From an uncultured Alphaproteobacteria bacterium (GTDB taxonomy: Bacteria > Pseudomonadota > Alphaproteobacteria > Puniceispirillales > Puniceispirillaceae): 20,339 bases of DNA. The stretch spans positions 1 through 20,339 of the forward strand of contig CAJWKB010000012.1 in NCBI GenBank assembly GCA_913042065.1. Direction: 5' to 3'. The translations under genes and the position numbers were made by a program. Positions within the stretch are counted from its first letter, which is position 1. Each line of letters opens with the position of its first letter. The notes below the pieces were generated by a model, which was not told the origin of the DNA, did not search any database, and saw only the letters and a program-made list of their open reading frames with translations. Below, piece after piece: positions 1 to 9,648 of the stretch.

Positions 1-614
1 GGCGGATTTCCGATGCCGGGCAATATCTATTTAACCTCGCCGAGCCTGATGAAACTATCAAAGTGGCCGCCGAGGCGGTGATGCGCGAGATCATCGGGCG
101 TACCCCAATTCAGACGGCGCTGACCGAGGGCCGACAGGACATTCAAGCGCAGGCGCGCTCACAGCTGCAGGATTTGCTTAACGATTATAAATCCGGCGTG
201 AGGGTGCGCGACGTGCAGCTGCTTGCCGTTGATCCGCCGTCAGATGTGATTGATGCCTTTAACGAGGTGCAACGGGCGCGGCAGGATCGTGACCGGCTGA
301 AGAACGAGGCCGAGGCGTTTCGCAATGATATCGTTCCCCGGGCGCGGGGTGCAGCGGCCAAGCTGATCGCCGAAGCGGAGGCCTATCAGGCTGAGGTGAT
401 GAATCGGGCCAAGGGTGACTCGTCACGCTTTGATCAAGTTTACACCGCCTACAAGGCTGATCCCGATGTGACGCGTGAGCGCATCTACATTGAAACAGTT
501 GAGGAAATCTTCACCAATGTTGAGAAGATCATCATCGACGAGAATTCATCAAGTAGCGGCGTCGTGCCATACCTCCCGCTCAAAGAAATGAACAAGACGG
601 CGAGAGGAAACTAA
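1..614 (+). CDS. hflK: HflK, SPFH/band-7 membrane protease regulator (5' end outside window)
   Basis: Partial gene: the reading frame is already open at base 3, and 203 residues are visible up to the TAA at 612-614. HflK pairs with HflC in a large inner-membrane complex that surrounds and modulates the FtsH AAA protease, with the SPFH domains on the periplasmic side. The visible part is the C-terminal half of the SPFH domain (residues matching AVMREIIGRTPIQTALTEGR and the later VQLLAVDPP), then a charged, Ala/Glu-rich helical stretch typical of flotillin-like proteins, and an HflK-type tail. The N-terminal Gly-rich region and transmembrane segment lie upstream of the window. The stop is one base before the hflC ATG, so the two are surely cotranscribed. 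An internal GTG at 63 is not the start, because the homologous frame continues upstream of it to the window edge. Confidence 0.93.
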   Translation, partial: RISDAGQYLFNLAEPDETIKVAAEAVMREIIGRTPIQTALTEGRQDIQAQARSQLQDLLNDYKSGVRVRDVQLLAVDPPSDVIDAFNEVQRARQDRDRLKNEAEAFRNDIVPRARGAAAKLIAEAEAYQAEVMNRAKGDSSRFDQVYTAYKADPDVTRERIYIETVEEIFTNVEKIIIDENSSSSGVVPYLPLKEMNKTARGN

Positions 615-615
615 A

Positions 616-1494
616 ATGGGATCTATCCGATTATTTGGAATCGCGCTCATCGGTCTGATTATTTTCGGCCTCTATGGGGCACTGTTTACCGTCAACCAGA
701 CGCAGCAGGCGCTTGTTTTGCAATTTGGTGAACCGAAACGGACCATCCAGGAACCAGGCCTCGCTTTCAAGCTGCCGTTCATTCAGGACGTCGTTTATTA
801 CGAAAAGCGTGTCTTAAGCCTTATTCCGCAGGATGCCGAAGAGGTGATCCTCTCTGATCAGAAACGTCTGCAAGTGGACGCCTATGCCCGCTACCAGATT
901 TCCGACCCGTTGCTTTTCTTTCAGACAGTGCGCAACGAACTCGGAGCAAGAGGGCGACTTGAGGCGATCATCGACTCGTCTGTCCGCAGGGCGCTTGGCC
1001 GTGAGACGTTGGCCTCGATCCTTACCGGACAGCGTAATGATATCACACGGTCGATCGGTGATGAGGTGAACGCCTCGGTAGCCTCGCTTGGGATCAAGAT
1101 TATTGATGTGCGACTGCGCCGCGCTGATTATCCCGAGGCGACCAGTCAGAACATCTTTAATCGGATGAAGTCTGAGCGTGAACGTGAGGCCAAGGAGTTC
1201 CGGGCCACGGGTGAGGAAGAGGCGCAGAAGATCCGTGCTGATGCTGAAAAGACCAGAACAGTAATCATTTCCGAGGCCCAGCGTACTGCGCAGGAAACAC
1301 GCGGTGCCGGTGATGCTCAGGCCATTACGATATATGCCGAAAGCTTTGGTCAGGACGCGGAATTCTTTTCGTTCTACCGCTCGATGGAAGCCTATCGTAA
1401 CTCTATGAGTAAGGATGGGACCTCGATGGTATTGTCACCTACTAGCAGTTTTTTCCGTTTCTTCAAAGATAAGAACGGAAGCGCGCAAAAATAA
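616..1494 (+). CDS. hflC: HflC, SPFH/band-7 partner of HflK
   Basis: This 292-residue protein is the usual length for HflC, the second subunit of the HflKC complex that holds FtsH in the inner membrane. It has one N-terminal transmembrane helix (about residues 5-25), then directly the family signature VNQTQQALVLQFGEPKRTI. The SPFH domain follows with IDSSVRRALGRETLASILTG near residues 117-136 and VRLRRADYPE near 168-177. A long Glu/Arg/Ala-rich helix (about 180-235) and the EFFSFYRSMEAY region come next, with a short tail. The ATG at 616 follows the hflK stop by one base, so translation is probably coupled. Two hairpins lie in the gap to the next gene. Family assignment is secure from motifs and gene order; nothing looks damaged. 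Confidence 0.96.
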   Translation: MGSIRLFGIALIGLIIFGLYGALFTVNQTQQALVLQFGEPKRTIQEPGLAFKLPFIQDVVYYEKRVLSLIPQDAEEVILSDQKRLQVDAYARYQISDPLLFFQTVRNELGARGRLEAIIDSSVRRALGRETLASILTGQRNDITRSIGDEVNASVASLGIKIIDVRLRRADYPEATSQNIFNRMKSEREREAKEFRATGEEEAQKIRADAEKTRTVIISEAQRTAQETRGAGDAQAITIYAESFGQDAEFFSFYRSMEAYRNSMSKDGTSMVLSPTSSFFRFFKDKNGSAQK

Positions 1495-1505
1495 TCACAA
1501 CTTTG

Positions 1506-1530
1506 CCATGATTTGGTCATGGTATTTGTA
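1506..1530 (+). terminator. Possible hairpin terminator after hflC
   Basis: A perfect 6-bp stem, CCATGA (1506-1511) pairing with TCATGG (1517-1522), with a 5-base loop, begins 11 bases after the hflC stop. A T-rich but interrupted stretch (TATTTGTATT) follows. The stem is short and not GC-rich, so this could be a weak terminator or an mRNA-end structure. Confidence 0.3.
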
Positions 1531-1547
1531 TTCACTTTTGTAACGAA

Positions 1548-1565
1548 AAGCGGGAACCCCCGCTT
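1548..1565. terminator. GC-rich hairpin between hflC and the DegP-type gene
   Basis: AAGCGGG (1548-1554) pairs with CCCGCTT (1559-1565) around a 4-base AACC loop, a 7-bp GC-rich stem. It is followed by TCTCGGCTTTC rather than a clean T run on the plus strand. On the minus strand the stem is followed by TTCGTT. It could terminate hflKC transcription or be a 5' leader structure of the protease gene 39 bases downstream. Confidence 0.4.
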
Positions 1566-1603
1566 CTCGGCTTTCATATGGCAAATCAGGAGACTTTCAC
1601 CCG

Positions 1604-3058
1604 ATGCTTATGACAATTTCACTGCCTCTCCAGCATGTCAGATCAATCATAGCCCCAGCGTTTGCTAGCTTCTGTTTGATACTTGTGTCAGTCACTGTGG
1701 TCGCTGGCGAACGCCCTGACAGCTTTGCCGATCAGGCGGAAAAATTGTCGCCCGCTGTTGTCAACATCTCGACCACAACGATTGTCAGTGATGGGCCATC
1801 AAGCGACATGCCGCAGTTTCCGCCGGGTTCACCCTTTGAGGAATTTTTTAAGAACTTTGGCGATAATGACCGTAAGCGTCGGGCGTCCTCACTTGGTTCA
1901 GGCTTCATTATTGATAATGAGGGCATTGTCGTAACCAATTATCATGTGATCGAGAACGCCGAGGAAATCACTGTTAGTCTTTCCGATGATCAATCATTCA
2001 AGGCCAAGGTGCTTGGCCAGGATCAAAAGACCGATATTGCGGTGCTTAAGATCGACCCGGAAAACGTTGAACTCACCGCTGTCAAATTCGGTGACTCCGA
2101 CAGCTTGCGGGTCGGTGACTGGGTACTAGCCATCGGCAATCCCTTTGGTCTTGGCGGTACGGTGACAGCTGGCATCGTCTCGGCCCGTGGCCGTGATATA
2201 GGCAATGGTCCCTACGATGATTTTATCCAGACTGACGCGTCGATTAACCGTGGTAATTCGGGTGGACCACTGTTCAATCTTGAAGGTGAGGTGATTGGCA
2301 TCAACACCGCAATTTTCTCGCAATCAGGTGGGTCGGTGGGTATCGGTTTTGCAATTTCATCGAATTTGGCAAAGCGTGTTACCGCTCAACTCGAGGAATT
2401 TGGCACTACACGGCGTGGCTGGCTTGGTGTGTTCATTCAGGAAGTCACCCCAGATATCGCGGACTCTCTCGGGCTTGAGAGTGCCGAGGGCGCGCTCGTA
2501 AGCTCGGTCAATGAAAAAAGTCCGGCAGATGTGGCGGGGATTGAGCCGGGTGACGTAATTGTTAGCTTTGATGGCAAGACCATTGAGAAGATGCGTGATT
2601 TGCCCCGCATCGTCGCCGAGACGGATATTGGTGCCAAGGTTGCGGTCGACTTGTTCCGCGAGGGCAAGTCGATGACCGTTTTGGTCGAACTTGGTGAGTT
2701 GGAAAAGGCCGACCTCGTTGGTGTGGCCAAAGAGGATGTCGATAACGACAGAAAGAGCTTCGGTAGTCTTGGCTTCTCGGTCGAGAATTTGACAGGCGAT
2801 CTGGCAATAGAACTAGGTCTCGATGCTGAACTCACCGGCGTAGTGGTGACTGAGGTGATCGCTCGCAGCCCGGCAGCCGAAAAGGGGCTTGAGCCTGGTG
2901 ATGTGATTCGTCGTTTCGGCCAGCGCCGCGTTGAAACAGCGGCTGCCTTTGCCGAGGCTGTTGGCAAAGCCAAGGAGTCCGGACGCTCGGGCATCCTAAT
3001 CCTTGTTGAGCGTGAGGGTAATCAGCGTTTCGTGCAGATTGGATTTGAAGACGAATAG
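1604..3058 (+). CDS. degP: DegP/Do-family periplasmic serine protease with two PDZ domains
   Basis: This 484-residue HtrA-family protease degrades or refolds misfolded periplasmic proteins. An N-terminal hydrophobic stretch (about residues 15-34) ending near VVAGE looks like a Sec signal peptide. The trypsin-like domain has the full catalytic triad: His114 in TNYHVIENA, Asp144 in KTDIAVLKI, and Ser219 in RGNSGGPLFN. PDZ1 spans about 275-365 (GWLGVFIQEVTPDIADSLGL at its start) and PDZ2 about 385-480. The segment between Ser56 and Gly100 holds the flexible LA-loop region with FEEFFKNFGD. The start ATG at 1604 has AGGAG 11 bases upstream; an ATG at 1610 is an alternative. The gene follows hflKC, a common alphaproteobacterial order, but probably has its own transcript given the 109-base gap with hairpins. 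DegP, DegQ and MucD paralogues cannot be separated reliably from this sequence alone. Confidence 0.93.
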   Translation: MLMTISLPLQHVRSIIAPAFASFCLILVSVTVVAGERPDSFADQAEKLSPAVVNISTTTIVSDGPSSDMPQFPPGSPFEEFFKNFGDNDRKRRASSLGSGFIIDNEGIVVTNYHVIENAEEITVSLSDDQSFKAKVLGQDQKTDIAVLKIDPENVELTAVKFGDSDSLRVGDWVLAIGNPFGLGGTVTAGIVSARGRDIGNGPYDDFIQTDASINRGNSGGPLFNLEGEVIGINTAIFSQSGGSVGIGFAISSNLAKRVTAQLEEFGTTRRGWLGVFIQEVTPDIADSLGLESAEGALVSSVNEKSPADVAGIEPGDVIVSFDGKTIEKMRDLPRIVAETDIGAKVAVDLFREGKSMTVLVELGELEKADLVGVAKEDVDNDRKSFGSLGFSVENLTGDLAIELGLDAELTGVVVTEVIARSPAAEKGLEPGDVIRRFGQRRVETAAAFAEAVGKAKESGRSGILILVEREGNQRFVQIGFEDE

Positions 3059-3087
3059 ACGTACAGCGTCGCAGGACAAAAGCCAGC

Positions 3088-3116
3088 AAGGGAAGCCACC
3101 GGTTCCCTTTATCTTT
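3088..3116 (+). terminator. Rho-independent terminator-like hairpin after the DegP-type gene
   Basis: AAGGGAA (3088-3094) pairs with TTCCCTT (3103-3109). Two further C-G pairs lie inside the loop (3096-3097 with 3101-3102), and TTTATCTTT follows. It sits 30 bases after the protease stop codon and is oriented to end that transcript. It is the best terminator-like structure I find in the window. Confidence 0.6.
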
Positions 3117-3640
3117 GCAATGGCTTTTTGTTTGATCGCTGTTTCCGACTGTCTCCACTCAAACGTTGTGCTAAGCGCGCTTTGCCAGTGAAAATAGTTG
3201 TCCTGTCGTAGGCATGCATGAAAAAAGGGTAGGATACGGCGGTTGATATCGATCGTGTATCGATTGCCGCCCGTGAAATATCTTTGTCTTCAAAGGTCAC
3301 GCCTATCTCAGGTGCCTGTGGTACCGCCACGTTATTTGCCCCGCCGCCAATGGCAACTGCATCGCGGGTCGTAAGTGTATGCACCGAGCAGTAAGAGGCT
3401 AGGATTTTACTTGGATTTCCGTTCTAGAAACGATTCTTGAAACCGCCGGTGATCAAATCATTTCTGATGGTCATAGTATTGGCATGGGCGGCAGGCAGCC
3501 CCACCCGATAGATTGGGTCTCCAATCGTCTCATCCGTGAGGTCGATCTGACGGGCGGAGGTTGAAAAAATGGGAACATGCTGCATAGTGCGGACTCTGGT
3601 TTGTAGGTGGGGCAGGAAGGCACAGGGGGGTCATGACCAA
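3117..3640. other. Gap between the DegP-type gene and miaA: no intact gene
   Basis: Apart from the serB remnant on the minus strand I find no intact coding sequence. Short open frames on both strands have no family resemblance and unlikely compositions. A GGAGG at 3556-3560 followed by an ATG at 3569 opens a longer miaA frame, but it reads antisense through the serB remnant. The region is what is left after a gene decayed, plus the miaA upstream region. Confidence 0.6.
3202..3560 (-). pseudogene. serB: Decayed phosphoserine phosphatase (serB) remnant
   Basis: Read on the minus strand in one frame, this stretch keeps pieces of the C-terminal half of SerB in the right order. First comes GLPAAHANTM then LITGGF (family pattern ...TPGARTLVATM... 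LVSGGF). Then comes AVAIGGGANNVAVPQAPEIG (family pattern AVGDGANDLPMLEAAGLG), and finally IDTRSIST where SerB has IDHxDLTA. The HAD metal-binding GDGAND is mutated to GGGANN. An in-frame TAG lies at 3424-3426. Only 30 codons, against about 63 in E. coli SerB as I recall it, separate LITGGF from GGGANN, implying about 100 bp lost. Weak similarity may continue to about 3620. The N-terminal half with the nucleophile motif DMDST is absent. In many alphaproteobacteria serB lies divergently next to miaA, exactly this position. It cannot encode an active enzyme. Confidence 0.62.
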
Positions 3641-4627
3641 ATGCGGTCCGGTAACAGTTTATCAACAGCGCCTGAGTTGTCATCTTTTGATATGCCAAAA
3701 TGGGGCGCGCGTTATGTGATCATTGTCGGACCCACTGCTTCGGGCAAATCGGCGCTGGCAGTAGCGCTCGCCGAACGTGCTGATGGTGTCATCATCAATG
3801 CAGATTCGATGCAGCTTTATGCTGATTTGCAATTGCTGACGGCACGCCCGAATGACGGTGCTCTGCGTCGCGCTCCGCATCAGCTCTATGGTGTGATTGA
3901 CGGGGCGGAACGCGCATCGGTTGGTACCTGGCTGGCAATGGCGGCAGAGGCGATGGCCGCCGCCCGAGCTGCCGGAAAATTGCCGATTGTCATTGGCGGC
4001 ACCGGTATGTATATCAATGCTGGCCTCAACGGGCTGGCAACAATTCCTGACGTACCTGTTGATATCCATGCTTCCTGCGTGGCGCAGCTTTCAGAAATGG
4101 GCGGTGATGCTTTTCGAGCGGAGCTAGCAAAATTCGACCCAATTGCTGCCGAGCGGTTGTTTGCCGGTGACAGCCAGCGCCTAATACGGGCAATGGGCGT
4201 GGTGCGGTCGACGGGAAGGCCGCTGTCCGCCTGGCAAGCCGATCCACATTCTGGCCAATTTGTTGGCACCGCCGTTTCGGTGGCGTTGTTGCCACCCCGT
4301 GCCACTCTTTATGACCGGATCAATCAACGGTTTGATGAAATGCTCGCGGCGGGGGCGATCGAAGAAGTGTCCCACCTCGCTTCACGAGGGCTTGATGCCG
4401 GCCTGCCAGTGATGAAAGCATTGGGAGTGCGGGAATTGCTGGCGCATCTAACTTGTGAGATAAGCCTGGATCGAGCTGCTGAACTAGCCAAACGCGAGAG
4501 CAGGCATTATGCCAAACGCCAGATAACCTGGCTACGAAATAATTTTAAACCAAAAATCCTAATAAATGAGAAATTTTCAGAAAGTTTAAGTGAAAAAATC
4601 TTTTCAAATCTAATAAAAAATAGTTGA
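3641..4627 (+). CDS. miaA: tRNA dimethylallyltransferase MiaA
   Basis: MiaA adds an isopentenyl group to A37 of tRNAs that read UNN codons. Numbered from the ATG at 3641 (328 residues), the P-loop GPTASGKS is near residues 30-37. It is followed by DSMQLYADLQLLTARP, GGTGMYINAGLNGLATIPDVP split across the next segment, QRLIRAMGV, the PVMKALGVREL motif and KRESRHYAKRQITWLRN near the C-terminus. The start is uncertain. ATG 3569 has the strongest Shine-Dalgarno (GGAGG, 8-base spacing), but its 24 extra residues look non-coding and run antisense to the serB remnant. ATG 3641 has a G-rich run (AGGGGGG) ten bases upstream. ATG 3692 would give 311 residues but has no visible ribosome site. The last 25 residues are Lys/Ser/Asn/Ile-rich and AT-rich, past the conserved core. 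Confidence 0.93.
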   Translation: MRSGNSLSTAPELSSFDMPKWGARYVIIVGPTASGKSALAVALAERADGVIINADSMQLYADLQLLTARPNDGALRRAPHQLYGVIDGAERASVGTWLAMAAEAMAAARAAGKLPIVIGGTGMYINAGLNGLATIPDVPVDIHASCVAQLSEMGGDAFRAELAKFDPIAAERLFAGDSQRLIRAMGVVRSTGRPLSAWQADPHSGQFVGTAVSVALLPPRATLYDRINQRFDEMLAAGAIEEVSHLASRGLDAGLPVMKALGVRELLAHLTCEISLDRAAELAKRESRHYAKRQITWLRNNFKPKILINEKFSESLSEKIFSNLIKNS

Positions 4628-4945
4628 CCTTTCAGCACAAAACTGGCAGATATTCTACTTTGTGGACGTCGCAAAGATGTTTCCTCTTTGTAGATTGTCT
4701 TGCCAAAAAGATTATCATGCGGAGATTCTGAAAGCCAATTTGCTAGCGTTTTAAACACAGCAGCCTAGATAAGCCACGGCAAATATTTAACAAAACGGGG
4801 TAGGTGGTTGAAATGCCGGATGCTCAGGATTTTTATCTGGTGTCTGTTTCGCGTTGTGCTGTTGCAGACTTTATTTTTTTGGCAATGGTATTGCCGTACA
4901 AAAGTCAATATCACGAAAGCAGTCTTTAACTGAAGGATGAGAGAC
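4628..4945. promoter_or_regulatory. miaA-ilvB gap, probable ilvB upstream region
   Basis: This 318-base AT-rich gap holds no recognisable gene apart from one short open frame (4813-4929, listed separately). A 6-bp inverted repeat, GGCAAT (4881-4886) with ATTGCC (4890-4895), lies inside that frame just after a run of seven T. I see no clear sigma-70 promoter, no terminator hairpin followed by T, and no known riboswitch fold. Since ilvB begins a new functional block, a promoter is expected here, but I cannot place it. Confidence 0.35.
4813..4929 (+). other. Short open frame (38 codons) just before ilvB
   Basis: ATG at 4813 is preceded by AGGTGG (4802-4807, 5-base spacing). The frame runs 38 codons to the TAA at 4927-4929, three bases before the ilvB Shine-Dalgarno. 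It encodes scattered Leu, Val and Ile (8 of 38) but no tight run of branched-chain codons like a classic attenuator peptide. It may be a leader peptide coupled to ilvB, or chance. No homology is recognised. Confidence 0.2.
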
Positions 4946-6736
4946 ATGCCTAAATCTGCCCCTACTGATGGTTCTGAAAAATTGATGCCTGGTGCCGAAG
5001 CGCTTCTCAAAGCGCTTGAGGATGAAGGTGTCGAGGTTGTCTTTGGATATCCGGGTGGGGCTGTCCTGCCAATTTATGACGCGCTGTTCAAGAACAACAA
5101 GATTAAGCATATACTCGTCCGTCATGAACAGGCCGCTGTCCACGCGGCCGAGGGCTATGCAAGGTCAACTGGTAAGACGGGTGTTGTGCTAGTTACGTCC
5201 GGTCCGGGTGCAACCAATGCGGTGACTGGTCTTACTGACGCTCTTATGGACTCCGTTCCTGTTGTCTGTCTCACCGGCCAGGTACCGACGCATCTGATTG
5301 GCAACGATGCTTTTCAGGAAGCTGACACAACTGGGATCACTCGTGCCTGTACAAAGCATAATTATCTGGTTAAGGAGGGAGCAAAACTCCAGGAGACCGT
5401 GATCGAGGCGTTTCATGTTGCCGCCTCGGGACGCCCAGGGCCAGTGCTGATTGATCTACCAAAGGACATTCTGATGGCAGAGGTTGCCTATGTGGGTGCG
5501 CATGTCCGTCCGCAGGCAGTTGCGCGATATAAGCCGGTGACTGAGCCCTCTGCCGAGAGTATCAAGGCGGCTGTTGCTGCGATGAAGCGCGCCGAGCGGC
5601 CCGTTATCTATGGTGGTGGCGGCATCGTAAATTCCGGCCCCCGAGCATCTGAGTTGCTGGCCGAACTGGCGACTCTGACGGGCTGGCCAACGACGCTGAC
5701 TCTGATGGGGCTTGGCGCACTGCCAGCGTCAGACCCGAATTTTTTGGGAATGCTTGGCATGCACGGCACATATGAGGCCAACCTTGCCATGCATGGCTGC
5801 GACCTGATGCTTAATATCGGTGCGCGCTTTGATGACCGCGTAACTGGGCTGATTTCCGGATTTTCACCGAATTCCATTAAGATCCATTGCGATATTGACC
5901 CATCATCGGTGAACAAGAATGTGGCTATTGATCTGGCAATCATAGGTGATGCGACGCGCATTCTCGAACTGTTAATTGCCGAGCTAAAAGCGCAAAATTT
6001 CAAGCCGCACAGCTCATCACTCGATAAATGGTGGAAACAGATCGATGGCTGGCGCGCGCGTGACTGTCTGAAATTCAGCCAGTCAGGCGCAGTCATCAAG
6101 CCGCAGCATGCGATTAAGCGCCTCTGCCAGTTGACTAGTGAGCATGATGTTTATGTTACTACCGAGGTTGGCCAGCATCAGATGTGGGCGGCGCAATATT
6201 TTGATTTTCAGAAGCCAAACCGCTGGATGACATCGGGTGGCCTTGGCACCATGGGCTATGGTTTGCCAGCCGCACTGGGCGTTCAGGTGGCGCATCCAGG
6301 CTCGCTAGTGATTGATATTGCTGGCGAGGCGTCCTTCATGATGAACATGCAGGAACTGTCAACGCTGGCGCAATATAATCTGCCGGTGAAGATGTTCATC
6401 ATCAATAATGAATGGATGGGTATGGTCCGCCAGTGGCAAGAATTGATCCATGGTGGTCGCTATTCAGAGTCCTACAGTTCTTCGCTTCCTGATTTCGTCA
6501 AGCTCGCCGACACCTTCGGCATGACGGGTCTTGTCGCACAAACGGCCGATGATCTGGATGGTGTGATTACACGGATGCTCGACACTGACGGGCCGGTGAT
6601 TGCGGATATCCGCGTGGCAAAGGAAGAGAACTGCTTCCCGATGATCCCATCGGGTGCCGCACATAATGACATGCTTCTTGGGCCTGATGATCAGGTAGAA
6701 AAGCCAATTTCTGAGGAAGGCATGGTTCTGGTCTAG
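4946..6736 (+). CDS. ilvB: Acetolactate synthase, large (catalytic) subunit
   Basis: This ThDP- and FAD-dependent enzyme condenses pyruvate with pyruvate or 2-ketobutyrate, the first common step to valine, leucine and isoleucine. From ATG 4946 it has 596 residues. I prefer this start to the ATG at 4937 because AAGGA (4933-4937) is 8 bases before 4946 and overlaps 4937. The N-terminal pyrimidine-binding domain has [14 protein letters not shown] and the catalytic Glu61 in VRHEQAA. The central FAD/DHAP-like domain has [11 protein letters not shown] near 294. The C-terminal ThDP-binding domain has [15 protein letters not shown] and then [15 protein letters not shown] (about 457-471) with [14 protein letters not shown]. 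The usual GDG of the cofactor motif reads GEA here; I recall the same GEA in other alphaproteobacterial large subunits, so it is probably a lineage form. ilvH follows 26 bases later. Confidence 0.96.
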   Translation: MPKSAPTDGSEKLMPGAEALLKALEDEGVEVVFGYPGGAVLPIYDALFKNNKIKHILVRHEQAAVHAAEGYARSTGKTGVVLVTSGPGATNAVTGLTDALMDSVPVVCLTGQVPTHLIGNDAFQEADTTGITRACTKHNYLVKEGAKLQETVIEAFHVAASGRPGPVLIDLPKDILMAEVAYVGAHVRPQAVARYKPVTEPSAESIKAAVAAMKRAERPVIYGGGGIVNSGPRASELLAELATLTGWPTTLTLMGLGALPASDPNFLGMLGMHGTYEANLAMHGCDLMLNIGARFDDRVTGLISGFSPNSIKIHCDIDPSSVNKNVAIDLAIIGDATRILELLIAELKAQNFKPHSSSLDKWWKQIDGWRARDCLKFSQSGAVIKPQHAIKRLCQLTSEHDVYVTTEVGQHQMWAAQYFDFQKPNRWMTSGGLGTMGYGLPAALGVQVAHPGSLVIDIAGEASFMMNMQELSTLAQYNLPVKMFIINNEWMGMVRQWQELIHGGRYSESYSSSLPDFVKLADTFGMTGLVAQTADDLDGVITRMLDTDGPVIADIRVAKEENCFPMIPSGAAHNDMLLGPDDQVEKPISEEGMVLV

Positions 6737-6762
6737 GACCAGGCAGTGGAAAAGAGATCAAG

Positions 6763-7287
6763 ATGAACAAAACTGACATGATTGAACGTCACATCATCTC
6801 TGTTCTAGTAGATAACGAGCCTGGCGTACTGGCACGGGTTATCGGCCTGTTTTCTGGTCGTGGCTACAATATCGAGAGCCTTACAGTTTCTGAGACAGAC
6901 AAAAACCGCAGCATCTCACGTATTTCGATTGTTACTTCCGGAACGCCGATGGTGATCGAGCAGATCAAGGCCCAGCTTCTGCGCCTTGTTCCAATTCATT
7001 CAGTGTGTGATTTGACCGAGTTGGGTGCAGCCATTGACCGCGAACTCGCCCTGGTGAAAATCATTAATTCTGGTGACCAGCGGATCGAAGCGTTGCGCAT
7101 TGCTGACACTTTCCGTGCAAGAACACTGGACAGCACGCTCAATAGTTTTGTATTTGAGGTGACTGGAAATTCTTCAAAGGTGGCGGCGTTTGTCGATCTG
7201 ATGCGTTCACTTGGCAAAATCGAGGTGGCAAGGACCGGCGTTTCCGCTATTTCACGAGGAAATCAGATCGATCTGGAGTCCAAGTAG
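6763..7287 (+). CDS. ilvH: Acetolactate synthase, small (regulatory) subunit
   Basis: This 174-residue subunit activates the catalytic subunit encoded just upstream and makes it sensitive to valine feedback. The N-terminal ACT domain is clear: ISVLVDNEPGVLARVIGLFS (about residues 12-31) and GRGYNIESLTVSE. The linker has LVPIHSVCDLT. The C-terminal domain has RELALVKI and FVFEVTGNSSKVAAFVDLM, and ends with the IEVARTGVSAISRG typical of the family. The start ATG at 6763 follows GGAAAAGAGA; a second ATG at 6778 (before IERHI) is possible. A 26-base gap from ilvB means an ilvBH operon. The symbol ilvN is used for the same subunit in some genomes. Confidence 0.96.
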   Translation: MNKTDMIERHIISVLVDNEPGVLARVIGLFSGRGYNIESLTVSETDKNRSISRISIVTSGTPMVIEQIKAQLLRLVPIHSVCDLTELGAAIDRELALVKIINSGDQRIEALRIADTFRARTLDSTLNSFVFEVTGNSSKVAAFVDLMRSLGKIEVARTGVSAISRGNQIDLESK

Positions 7288-7310
7288 GGCAACAGGCAAC
7301 TTTGGTTATC

Positions 7311-9635
<2,325 letters not shown>

Positions 9636-9648
9636 AGAGGCTCTCAGG

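Noticed and set aside
2437..2994. 185-codon open frame on the minus strand inside the DegP-type gene
   Set aside because: It lies fully antisense to the two PDZ domains; its Ser/Pro/Thr-rich product matches no family and reflects codon bias of the real gene.
3471..3698. 75-codon minus-strand frame near the miaA start
   Set aside because: It is in a different frame from the serB-like motifs and shows no SerB similarity; the remnant is better explained by the other frame.
3886..4305. 139-codon minus-strand frame inside miaA
   Set aside because: Antisense to conserved MiaA motifs, with no homology recognised.
4881..4895. Hairpin GGCAAT/ATTGCC as an ilvB attenuator terminator
   Set aside because: The T run lies before the stem, not after it, and the stem has only 6 bp; it cannot be a standard terminator on the plus strand.
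6323..6331. Loss of function of acetolactate synthase because GDG is GEA
   Set aside because: All other active-site segments are intact, the small subunit and ilvC are present, and the variant appears to be usual in alphaproteobacterial homologues.
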